Of a DNA stretch of 48,553 nt, positions 26,415 through 33,820 are shown one piece after another (within the stretch, counting starts at the first letter, position 1; the number at the start of each line of letters is the position of its first letter). The notes beneath the pieces are model-generated. The model searched no databases. It was not told the DNA's origin and worked only from the letters and a program-made list of their open reading frames with translations. The position numbers and the translations under genes were made by a program. Source of the DNA: Desulfobacteraceae bacterium (GTDB lineage Bacteria; Desulfobacterota; Desulfobacteria; Desulfobacterales; Desulfosalsimonadaceae); assembly GCA_011389515.1 (NCBI GenBank), contig JAABUA010000019.1, positions 1 to 48,553 of the forward strand. Reading direction: 5' to 3'.

Positions 26415-26861
26415 CTATCGAAGATCCTCGCCCACAACCACAGTTAGCCGGGGCGGTATCGCATCCATGGTATTCATGGCATATTTGGCCGCCTGTTTCT
26501 CACCCGGGCCCAAAACCGGAAAATCTTTGGGCTCTCCGGCTCTCGGGAGCAAACCGGAAAAGGCAGGACCTTCCTCCGGTATAACGCGGACAATGAACCG
26601 GGCGGGCTGGTTGGAAACGTTTTTCACCTCAAAGGCGTACCAGACCACATCCTTGCCACTGAACGGCTCGATCATGCATTTAAATTCGGTCAACTGTGCC
26701 TTGTCGGTTTCCATTTCAAAACCGACGTCTGATGCGCAATCCATAGATACCGGTATAGTGCTTTTTCCAGTATCCAAAGAGGCGCATGAGACCACGAAAA
26801 GTGCCAGAAGAAGCGCTCCTCCAGTCAGAAATTTTTTCTTGCTCAGCGTAATAATTTCCAT
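26415..26861 (-). CDS. Putative lipoprotein, unknown function
   Basis: The 148-residue protein has a short N-terminus, a hydrophobic stretch and the lipobox LFVVSC, so it should be lipid-anchored and exported. The mature part has a beta-rich look (VVWYAFEVKNVSNQPARFIVRVIPEE) that resembles an Ig-like fold. No family was recognised. AAGGA precedes the ATG. It lies 24 bases before the TAXI receptor gene and 84 bases after the CoA-transferase gene, on the same strand, so it is part of the operon. A role in the periplasm next to the receptor is possible but unproven. Confidence 0.8.
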   Translation of the reverse strand: MEIITLSKKKFLTGGALLLALFVVSCASLDTGKSTIPVSMDCASDVGFEMETDKAQLTEFKCMIEPFSGKDVVWYAFEVKNVSNQPARFIVRVIPEEGPAFSGLLPRAGEPKDFPVLGPGEKQAAKYAMNTMDAIPPRLTVVVGEDLR

Positions 26862-26945
26862 AATACCGTCCTTCTGTTTTGGTTGTTGGAAGAAATTGAC
26901 CCCGGAAGATCAATCAAACGGTTGATCTTTTAAGGGGGTCTGCTT

Positions 26946-28136
26946 TTATTTCCTGCCGCCGGATACCGCTTCCAGATCTTCTTCTGCCATGCCGAGCATC
27001 CCTGTGAGTATCTCGCTGGTGTGCTCTCCGAGAAGAGGCGGCCGCCTGGATGGATTTACGGGGGTCTCCGAGAATTTAAAAGGAGAGGCAAGTTGGCGGA
27101 CCTCCCCTTCCACAGGATGAGGCATTGTGAACAGCATATCTCTGGCCGCTATGTTCGGATCTTCAAACACCTCGCCAATGTCCAGAATCGGGCCACAGGG
27201 AATACCGGCTTCGCTGAAAAGCGCAAGCCATTGATCTGCGTTCTTTTCACCCATCTTTTTTTCCAGAATCGGCATAATTGCGTCCCGGTTATCCACCCGA
27301 AGCCGGTTGGTGTTGAATCTCGGGTCGTCAATCAGGTTTTCAAGTCCGATCACTTTGCAAAAAGAGGCATACATGGGATCACTGGTTGCGGCTACCTGCA
27401 CCCAGCGGCCATCGCCGGCCTTAAATGCCCGCGCCGGAACCCTGTGGATATGGTCAAGGCCCCATCTTCCCGGAGGTTTTCCGGTTGCGAAATAATCCAT
27501 GGCCATTATCGTCAGCAATGAAATGATTCCATCGTAGAGCGCCATATCGATATACTGCCCCTCTCCGGTCTTGAGCCTGTGAATGTATGCTGCGAGAATA
27601 GCCGCTACCGCCTGGTCTGCCGACACAAGGTCGGTAATCGGTATCCCTATCTTTACCGGAGGCCCTTCTTTCTCGCCGGTTATTGACATAAGGCCGGTCA
27701 TGCCCTGTATGATCGGATCATAGGCCCTTTTATCCCGATAGGGGCCGTATTGCCCGAATCCGGAAATAGAGCAATAAATCAGTTGGGCATTTTCAGATTT
27801 CAGATCCTCATAACCTATGCCCAGTTTGCCGGCTACTCCCGGAGTGAAGTTTTCCACCACCACATCACATGATGCTGCAAGGGAAAGAACCGCATCTTTG
27901 GCCTTAGGGTTTTTCAGATCCAGAACAACGGATCGCTTGTTCCGGTTCAGCACGGAAAAATACCCGCTTTCCCCCTTCTCTAAAAACGGCGGCCAGGAGC
28001 GGCTCTCGTCGCCGCCCGGCGGCTCCACCTTTATGACCTCAGCCCCCAGATCGCCCAGGATCATGGTTGCATATGGTCCAGAAAGAACCCGGGTAAAATC
28101 CAGGACCTTCATCCCTTCGAGAGCTCTTTTATTCAT
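26946..28136 (-). CDS. CaiB/BaiF family (class III) CoA-transferase
   Basis: The 396-residue enzyme begins MNKRALEGMKVLDFTRVLSG, the family's N-terminal signature. It continues with GDLGAEVIKVEPPGGDESR, NRNKRSVVLDLK and YCSISGFGQYGPYRDKRAYD, where Asp140 is the catalytic carboxylate. It moves CoA between carboxylic acids via an Asp-anhydride. ATG 28136 is chosen because the homologous region starts there; the frame is open 37 codons further upstream without similarity. It directly follows the dehydrogenase-like gene. In Advenella, 3-sulfinopropionate is activated by a CoA-transferase of this class (recalled, not checked), which fits the neighbouring gene. Confidence 0.93.
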   Translation of the reverse strand: MNKRALEGMKVLDFTRVLSGPYATMILGDLGAEVIKVEPPGGDESRSWPPFLEKGESGYFSVLNRNKRSVVLDLKNPKAKDAVLSLAASCDVVVENFTPGVAGKLGIGYEDLKSENAQLIYCSISGFGQYGPYRDKRAYDPIIQGMTGLMSITGEKEGPPVKIGIPITDLVSADQAVAAILAAYIHRLKTGEGQYIDMALYDGIISLLTIMAMDYFATGKPPGRWGLDHIHRVPARAFKAGDGRWVQVAATSDPMYASFCKVIGLENLIDDPRFNTNRLRVDNRDAIMPILEKKMGEKNADQWLALFSEAGIPCGPILDIGEVFEDPNIAARDMLFTMPHPVEGEVRQLASPFKFSETPVNPSRRPPLLGEHTSEILTGMLGMAEEDLEAVSGGRK

Positions 28137-28203
28137 TTTCTCTACTTCCCCTGATTTTTTGTTTGAACCGTTTCTGGCGGAATTCCGCCCTGAAAAGACC
28201 CGT

Positions 28204-29385
28204 CTATTTGCGGTAATCGAATTTTTTCCTGAACACGGATCTTGCAATCATGTTAAGCTGGGCCTCGGTAGTTCCCCCGCCAATCTGAAACATCCTGACA
28301 TCCCTGAACATGCGGGCCAACGGAAGCGATTCCGCATATCCTGATGCACCAAACATCTGAAGACTTTTGCTGACCACCTCAAGCGCGGAATGGCCGGTAA
28401 AGGCTTTGGCCATGGAAGCTTCGGCCATGGAGGGAAGGCGCACGTTATTGGGCAGGTTACGGGCATTGCATGCAGCCCTGTATATGAGAAGACGCGCAGC
28501 GTGAAGCTTTATCTCCCCTTCGGCCATGAGCCACTGAAGTCCTTGAAAATCAGAAATGGGACGGCCAAACTGTTTCCGCTTTTTCATGTGTTCTACGGCA
28601 AGATCATGCGCCCCCTGTGCCAGACCGAGGGCCACGGCGCTGGCTCCGACACGCTGGCCGTTATAGCCGTTCATCAGCTTTTTAAACCCTTCTGTACCAG
28701 CCCCCATAACCACAACGTTTTCCGCCGGAACCACGCAGTCCTTAAAAATCAGTTCTGTTTCGGGTATCCCCCGCAGTCCCATAGCATCTTCCACCCGGCC
28801 GAAGGTGAATCCAGGAGTTCCCTTGTCCACCATTATCCCGCCGATGCCCCGGTCTTCTCCATTTTCAATGAAGCGTAGAAAAATCAGGTTCGTAACCGAA
28901 ATGCCACCGCCGGTGATCCAATGTTTCGTGCCATTGATAACGTATTCCTCACCGCGTTTTTCAGCGGTAGCCTGCAATTCGTTAAGTGCAGTGCCGGCCT
29001 CAGGCTCTGTCATGCCTATTGCGGGTTTGTCTCCCTCTTCCAGGACTCTGTGCGCGACGATTTTACGCTGCGCGTCAGTGCCGTAGGCCATTACACAGCC
29101 GAGAGCTCCCATATTTGTCTCAACGATGGCCCGAGCGGTTACGCCGCAGTATTTTGCAGCTGTTTCAATGGCCAGAATGGCATCGATCAATGGCCGTCCC
29201 TGTCCGCCCAATTCCTCGGGAATCGTCATGCCAAGGAACCCCAGTTCCCGCAGCAGATGTATATTTTCCCATGGGTATTCGTGGTTCTTGTCCCATCGCG
29301 CCGCCTTGGGGGCGAACTCTTTTTTGCCAAGTTCATCCAGGGTTTCAACAATCCTGATCTGTTCATCAGTTAAGGTAAAATCCAT
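28204..29385 (-). CDS. Acyl-CoA-dehydrogenase homologue resembling 3-sulfinopropionyl-CoA desulfinase
   Basis: The 393-residue flavoprotein has the full acyl-CoA dehydrogenase fold: EYPWENIHLLRELGFLGM, GDKPAIGMTEPEAGTA, HWITGGG, KKRKQFGRPISDFQGLQW and IGGGTTEAQLNMIAR. Both usual places for the catalytic Glu are changed: the EGT motif is GGGT, and the helix-G position reads YNGQRVGAS with Gln244. Arg85 sits in TARAIVETNMGALG. From memory, 3-sulfinopropionyl-CoA desulfinase of Advenella (Acd-DPN7) has Arg84 and Gln246 in the same contexts and releases sulfite instead of dehydrogenating. AAGGAG lies seven bases before ATG 29385. It is the first gene of the operon behind the sigma-54 promoter. 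A normal dehydrogenase with another base cannot be excluded. Confidence 0.8.
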   Translation of the reverse strand: MDFTLTDEQIRIVETLDELGKKEFAPKAARWDKNHEYPWENIHLLRELGFLGMTIPEELGGQGRPLIDAILAIETAAKYCGVTARAIVETNMGALGCVMAYGTDAQRKIVAHRVLEEGDKPAIGMTEPEAGTALNELQATAEKRGEEYVINGTKHWITGGGISVTNLIFLRFIENGEDRGIGGIMVDKGTPGFTFGRVEDAMGLRGIPETELIFKDCVVPAENVVVMGAGTEGFKKLMNGYNGQRVGASAVALGLAQGAHDLAVEHMKKRKQFGRPISDFQGLQWLMAEGEIKLHAARLLIYRAACNARNLPNNVRLPSMAEASMAKAFTGHSALEVVSKSLQMFGASGYAESLPLARMFRDVRMFQIGGGTTEAQLNMIARSVFRKKFDYRK

Positions 29386-29455
29386 TTTCTCTCCTTCCCG
29401 GTTATAGTGGCTGGATAATTTTTGCACCTATGGTTATTGAGTCGTTATTGAGAAC

Positions 29456-29471
29456 AGCAAGTTTTGTGCCA
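29456..29471 (-). promoter_or_regulatory. Sigma-54 (-24/-12) promoter
   Basis: On the minus strand this reads TGGCACAAAACTTGCT, an exact match to TGGCAC-N5-TTGCW. The -12 end is about 70 bases upstream of the desulfinase-like gene's ATG. A PrpR-type sigma-54 activator is encoded at the other end of the cluster. Confidence 0.88.
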
Positions 29472-29511
29472 TTTACTCTGCTTTTAACAGACAGAACTGC
29501 TGTCACTACCG

Positions 29512-29543
29512 AAACACGGTTTTCTGAATACAAAATCGTGTTT
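29512..29543. promoter_or_regulatory. Palindromic candidate binding site for the sigma-54 activator
   Basis: AAACACGGTTTT and AAAATCGTGTTT are inverted repeats (11 of 12 match) around eight bases. The site lies 41-72 bases upstream of the -24 box, within the normal range for an activator site. A shorter GACAG-CTGTC palindrome lies between them (about 29490-29504). Confidence 0.6.
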
Positions 29544-29719
29544 CTTGAGCTAACGCATGTTTTTATTTCTTTGCAAATATGAAAAATAATTTTTCAAAAA
29601 TAAAATATGTTTTTCATTTCTGAATTTATGGCGCGTAAAACAATGCATATTTTCGAGCCCTTCTCCTTCCGTAGCGATGGGAATTCTGTGATGTGCAAAA
29701 GAAAATTTCTGGTTTTTTA

Positions 29720-29748
29720 TTGAAACACCGTTTATATTTGTTTATATT
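29720..29748 (+). promoter_or_regulatory. Sigma-70-like promoter for the second TAXI operon
   Basis: TTGAAA (29720-29725) and TATATT (29743-29748) are 17 bases apart and face the second TAXI receptor gene, whose ATG is at 29911. The spacer contains AAACACCGTTTA, close to one arm of the palindrome at 29512, so the activator could also touch this promoter. The 525-bp divergent gap 29386-29910 otherwise holds the sigma-54 elements and AT-rich DNA. Confidence 0.6.
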
Positions 29749-29910
29749 GTTATTCCAGGTATTCAATGCATTATCAGGCTGGATCAAAGGGCTTTGGCGA
29801 AACAATTTCCTGAAGTTGTGCCCGCAGAATGGATAGGATATGGGTGTACGACCGAGGGACAAAACCCTTTTTACAAAACACCATCAAACGAAAAATTCAG
29901 GAGGAACGTT

Positions 29911-30903
29911 ATGAAACAATCAATTTTTACAACACTGCTCGGGGTCTTTATGATCTGTATTCTGGGGTTTTCCCCCACTCAAAGCGAGGCCCAGAGCCCG
30001 TTCGTTTCCATAGGCGGCGGTCCTACGGGAGGCACCTTCAACTATTTTGCAAACGCATTTTCCATCTACGTTCCCAAGCAGGTTGAGGGTCTGCGGATGT
30101 CCTCTGAAGGCTCCGGCGGTTCTGTGGAAAATGTACGCCGGGTTCACTCCGGCGATTTTGACTTCGGCATCTCCTACGCAGTTGACATCAGCCTCGGTGC
30201 CGTAGGCCAACTGCCCCAGGATGATAAAAAGTATGACAAGGTAAGGTGCATTGGCTATCTCTACGGTGCCCCCGCCCAGTTGGTGGTTCGGGCCGACAGA
30301 CCCTTCCAGAGCGCCATGGACCTGAAGGGTAAAAGGGTTGCGGTCGGCAATGCCGGTTCCGGCGCCGCCACATCTGCGGAGCGATTTTTCCGGCACATCG
30401 GTGTGTGGGAAGAATTCAGTCCGCAGTTTCTGGGTTACTCTGCTGCCGCATCGGCGTTCCAGGATGGCAAGATTGAAGCTTTCTGGGTTCTCGTTGGATA
30501 TCCCAACGCTTCGGTCATCGAGGCCGCAACACAGACGGATATCCGGCTGATCGACGTTGGTGTCGATGCGGAAAAAACCGGTTTTTACGATGCAAAGGCC
30601 TATGCACCGACAGTGATCCCCGCAGGCACGTATCCCGGCCAGGAAAAAGATTGCCGTACCTTCCAGGACTCGACCCTGCTGACCACCCGCGCCGATGTGG
30701 ACGATGACATTGTGTACCAGATCACAAAAACCCTTTGGTCGGAAAAAGGGATCGAAAACATGCGCCAGGCACATGGCGCCGCCAAGGAAATGTCCGTTGA
30801 GAACGGCTTCATGAATTCATCAAGACCCCTTGCAAAAGGCGCTGCAAAATTCTGGGAGGAAGTCGGAAAAGAAATTCCGCCCCAGCTGCAACCCATCGAC
30901 TAA
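29911..30903 (+). CDS. TAXI-family TRAP solute-binding protein (second system)
   Basis: This 330-residue receptor has a signal peptide (TLLGVFMICILGF, cleavage near QSEAQ) and the TAXI core: VSIGGGPTGGTFNYFANAFS, SSEGSGGSVENVRRV and KGKRVAVGNAGSGAATSAERFF. ATG 29911 is fixed by AGGAGG six bases upstream; the upstream in-frame extension to 29794 carries no signal sequence. It differs clearly from the receptor at 25404, so the two systems probably bind different or overlapping ligands. It is followed by its own fused permease. The phenylalanine-rich ligand side and unknown ligand are left open. Confidence 0.93.
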   Translation: MKQSIFTTLLGVFMICILGFSPTQSEAQSPFVSIGGGPTGGTFNYFANAFSIYVPKQVEGLRMSSEGSGGSVENVRRVHSGDFDFGISYAVDISLGAVGQLPQDDKKYDKVRCIGYLYGAPAQLVVRADRPFQSAMDLKGKRVAVGNAGSGAATSAERFFRHIGVWEEFSPQFLGYSAAASAFQDGKIEAFWVLVGYPNASVIEAATQTDIRLIDVGVDAEKTGFYDAKAYAPTVIPAGTYPGQEKDCRTFQDSTLLTTRADVDDDIVYQITKTLWSEKGIENMRQAHGAAKEMSVENGFMNSSRPLAKGAAKFWEEVGKEIPPQLQPID

Positions 30904-30953
30904 CCCGAAGAACCGATTCGGCAATTCCTGTTGAATCCAGTAATAATTCCTGA

Positions 30954-30989
30954 TAAGGGGGGTAGGAAATAAGATTTTCTCCCCCCTTA
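30954..30989 (+). promoter_or_regulatory. Hairpin between second TAXI receptor and permease genes
   Basis: TAAGGGGGG and CCCCCCTTA form a perfect 9-bp stem with an 18-base loop. No U-run follows. It sits 50 bases after the receptor stop and 25 bases before the permease start, the same position as the hairpin at 25319 in the other pair. Confidence 0.6.
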
Positions 30990-31014
30990 CTTGCTCTTCT
31001 GGAGAATCGTATCT

Positions 31015-33141
31015 ATGCAGCGGGAAAACGACAAAGAAAAATATCCGGACAGTTCTCAAACTCAAAAAACAGATGTCGATTCTGAGCCCAGGTCTCCGGC
31101 AGTGGAAAAGATCGACGATGAAAAAGCCACCGCGCGCACGCTTACAGGCTTCTGGTTTTACCTGGCTTCGGCGCTGTCCGTTTTCATGGTTTTGTTCTAT
31201 ATGTACAACGCCGGCGTGCGGCCCGTATCGGCCCAATATCACAGGGGTGTTTACGTTGCCATCACCTTTGTCCTTGTTTTCCTTCTGTTTCCCATGCATG
31301 GCAAATCCCGGACAGACCGGCCCAGCATCATCGATATCTTGTTGTCCCTGACGGCCGCTTTTGTTGTCTGCTACTGGATGGTGGAGTTCGAGGCCTTAAA
31401 TTACAGAATGGGCAACGAAAACCAGATGGACTTCTTTGTCAGTACCATTGGCATTTTCATTTCCCTCGAGGTCTGCCGAAGGGCCCTGGGCTTGTCCCTG
31501 ACCATTACCGGGGCCGCGTTTTTGCTGTATTGCTACTTCGGGCAGTACATGCCGGATGCCATCGCTCACCGGGGTTTTTCATTCGAGCGCATTGTCAATC
31601 ACGTCTACCTGAAGCAGGAAGGCGTTTTCGGCATCATGGCCGATGTCCTGGTCTCCTATGTCATATTGTTTATTTTTTTCGGCGCATTTTTGAAAAAATC
31701 CGGCGCAGGCCAGTTTTTCCTGGATCTTCCCATGGCCCTTGCAGGCAGAACCATCGGCGGACCGGCAAAGGTCTCGGTTCTGGCTTCCGGATTTTTCGGT
31801 TCGATTTCCGGCAGTGCCATTGCAAACACGGTTACTACCGGGTCTTTTACAATTCCTTTGATGAAAAAGGCCGGATTCAAGCCGCATGTGGCAGGCGCTA
31901 TTGAACCTGCGGCATCTGTTGGCGGGATGTTCATGCCGCCGATAATGGGTGCAGGCGGCTTTCTGATGGCGGAAATGACCGGTACCCCGTATGTAACGAT
32001 CATGAAAATAGCCGTCTTTCCGGCACTTCTGTATTTCCTTGCCGTTATGGTCATGGTGCACTTCGAGGCGAAACGCCACGGCATTTTCGGCATCAGCGAT
32101 CCTGACCAGCCGACCGTGAAGCAAATACTCAAAAAAGAATGGTTCATGGCCCTGCCCCTTATCATGATCGTAGCGCTCATGCTTATTGGATACTCCCCGG
32201 GCTTTTCCGCGGTTATTGCAACGCTCTCCTGTATTTTCGTCTCCTGGCTCACCAAAGACAAGAAGATGGGGCCCGTTCAGATATGGGAAGCGCTGCTGGA
32301 AGGGGCAAGAAACACCCTGGTCATCGGGGCGACAGTCGGCGTTATCGGCATCATTGTCGGCTCCATCGCACTTACGGGGATCGGGCTTCGGTTTTCAGAC
32401 CTGATTTTCAACCTTTCCGGTGGGATCCTTCCCCTTGCCATACTGTTTATCGGGATTGCAAGCCTGATTTTAGGGATGGGCGTGCCGGTGACCGCCTCGT
32501 ATCTGATCGTTGCGGTGCTTGCCGTGCCGGCAATGAGCAGCTTGCTGACCATGCATCACTACGGCCTGGAAACGGTAACCGAACTCGGTTATATTGATCC
32601 GATTGCCGCAGCCTGGACGCTTCTGGCATCCCACATGATTGTATACTGGTTCAGTCAGGACTCAAACATTACCCCGCCGGTATGTCTTGCAGCATACAGC
32701 GGTGCGGCCATTGCCAATTCCGACCCCTGGAAAACCGGCTGGACCGCTTTTAAATTTGCAAAAATGATTTACATCGTACCCTTCCTGTTCGCGTATTCCC
32801 CCTCGCTGCTGCTCAACGGCAATACCACGCAGATCGTAATGACATTTCTGACCTGCATCCTTGGCACCATCACTTTCTCAATGGTAACCATGGGGTATTA
32901 TAAATGCGCCACCAATATCCCTGAATGGATCATCGCTGCCTTTGGTACTGTCATTCTGCTGTTTCCAAGAATTCTGCCCGGCGTAACGGGTCTGGAAATT
33001 CCCATTTTTGCCGTGGACGCCTTGGCCATAAGCTGTTTCATTGCCGTCTACGTTCTTCAAAAAATGAGAATCCGAAAAGATCCGACATTGACGCTGCCGC
33101 TGGAGGAAAGAATACGGCTTAAAAAAATGAAAACAGCGTAA
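31015..33141 (+). CDS. TRAP transporter fused permease (second TAXI system)
   Basis: The 708-residue membrane protein starts with a charged cytoplasmic tail (about 45 residues) and then many hydrophobic segments. DctM signatures are GSISGSAIANTVTTGSFTIP, GGMFMPPIMGAGGFLMAEMTG and LGMGVPVTASYLIVA. It is the membrane part of the second importer, with the receptor just upstream. ATG 31015 has a GGAG 11 bases away; an in-frame TTG at 30991 lies against the hairpin and is less likely. It is about 40 residues longer than the other permease here, mainly at the N-terminus. Confidence 0.93.
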   Translation: MQRENDKEKYPDSSQTQKTDVDSEPRSPAVEKIDDEKATARTLTGFWFYLASALSVFMVLFYMYNAGVRPVSAQYHRGVYVAITFVLVFLLFPMHGKSRTDRPSIIDILLSLTAAFVVCYWMVEFEALNYRMGNENQMDFFVSTIGIFISLEVCRRALGLSLTITGAAFLLYCYFGQYMPDAIAHRGFSFERIVNHVYLKQEGVFGIMADVLVSYVILFIFFGAFLKKSGAGQFFLDLPMALAGRTIGGPAKVSVLASGFFGSISGSAIANTVTTGSFTIPLMKKAGFKPHVAGAIEPAASVGGMFMPPIMGAGGFLMAEMTGTPYVTIMKIAVFPALLYFLAVMVMVHFEAKRHGIFGISDPDQPTVKQILKKEWFMALPLIMIVALMLIGYSPGFSAVIATLSCIFVSWLTKDKKMGPVQIWEALLEGARNTLVIGATVGVIGIIVGSIALTGIGLRFSDLIFNLSGGILPLAILFIGIASLILGMGVPVTASYLIVAVLAVPAMSSLLTMHHYGLETVTELGYIDPIAAAWTLLASHMIVYWFSQDSNITPPVCLAAYSGAAIANSDPWKTGWTAFKFAKMIYIVPFLFAYSPSLLLNGNTTQIVMTFLTCILGTITFSMVTMGYYKCATNIPEWIIAAFGTVILLFPRILPGVTGLEIPIFAVDALAISCFIAVYVLQKMRIRKDPTLTLPLEERIRLKKMKTA

Positions 33142-33275
33142 AGGAAAACCAATTTTTATTTAACAGACCTCACCGCTGTTTGTTGCCGTATATATCATTT
33201 TTTGATTTTACGATGCCTGAAAACCATTTGTAGGCAGGCCTTCCCGGCTGTTATTTGTGCGCCACGATATACGCA

Positions 33276-33812
33276 ATGAAAAAAACAACCATCGCCATAG
33301 GCGTTTTAAGTGCCGCAATTCTGATCTTATTCATCGGACTGATGGCCTATCAGTTCATAATCCTTGAAAAAATGCCCATTGATTACAAGGATGAATCATA
33401 CACCTGGAATGCCCGTGTCGGCACCGACGATGGAGACCTGCTCGTTCGGGGTGAAAAAATCGATACGATAAAACATGACCTTGAAACACTGGTATTCGCC
33501 TTTAACCGGTCCGGCAGTCCTCCGGAAAGTTTCCGAACCACTGAAAACAGGGAACCAACAGATCCTCCCCGGCTGAAATTACTTGATATGCAAAAAGGCA
33601 TCGCCACGGTTGAAATAATCAATTCTCGATACCTGACCCAGCGGATGGGATCAACCGGTGCAAGTGCTTTTATGGCCGCGGCCACGTTTACCCTGACCGA
33701 GCACGAAGATGTCGCTGCAGTGAGATTCGTTTTCAAGGAAGGGGATCATGCAATTCCGGGAGTATACCAAAGGGAGATTTTCCGAAAATACTGGAAAATA
33801 GGAATGAACTGA
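33276..33812 (+). CDS. Membrane-anchored protein with a GerMN-like domain
   Basis: The 178-residue protein has one N-terminal hydrophobic segment (TIAIGVLSAAILILFIGLMA), then a periplasmic part. The segment ATVEIINSRYLTQRMGSTG followed by AAATFTLTEHEDVAAVRF resembles the GerMN domain found in LpqB, GerM and many deltaproteobacterial exported proteins. Function is unknown. It is 134 bases past the TRAP permease and only eight bases from the convergent ABC ATPase gene. The ATG at 33276 is preferred over the upstream TTG at 33255, although the ribosome binding site is weak. Confidence 0.65.
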   Translation: MKKTTIAIGVLSAAILILFIGLMAYQFIILEKMPIDYKDESYTWNARVGTDDGDLLVRGEKIDTIKHDLETLVFAFNRSGSPPESFRTTENREPTDPPRLKLLDMQKGIATVEIINSRYLTQRMGSTGASAFMAAATFTLTEHEDVAAVRFVFKEGDHAIPGVYQREIFRKYWKIGMN

Positions 33813-33820
33813 TTTTCTTT

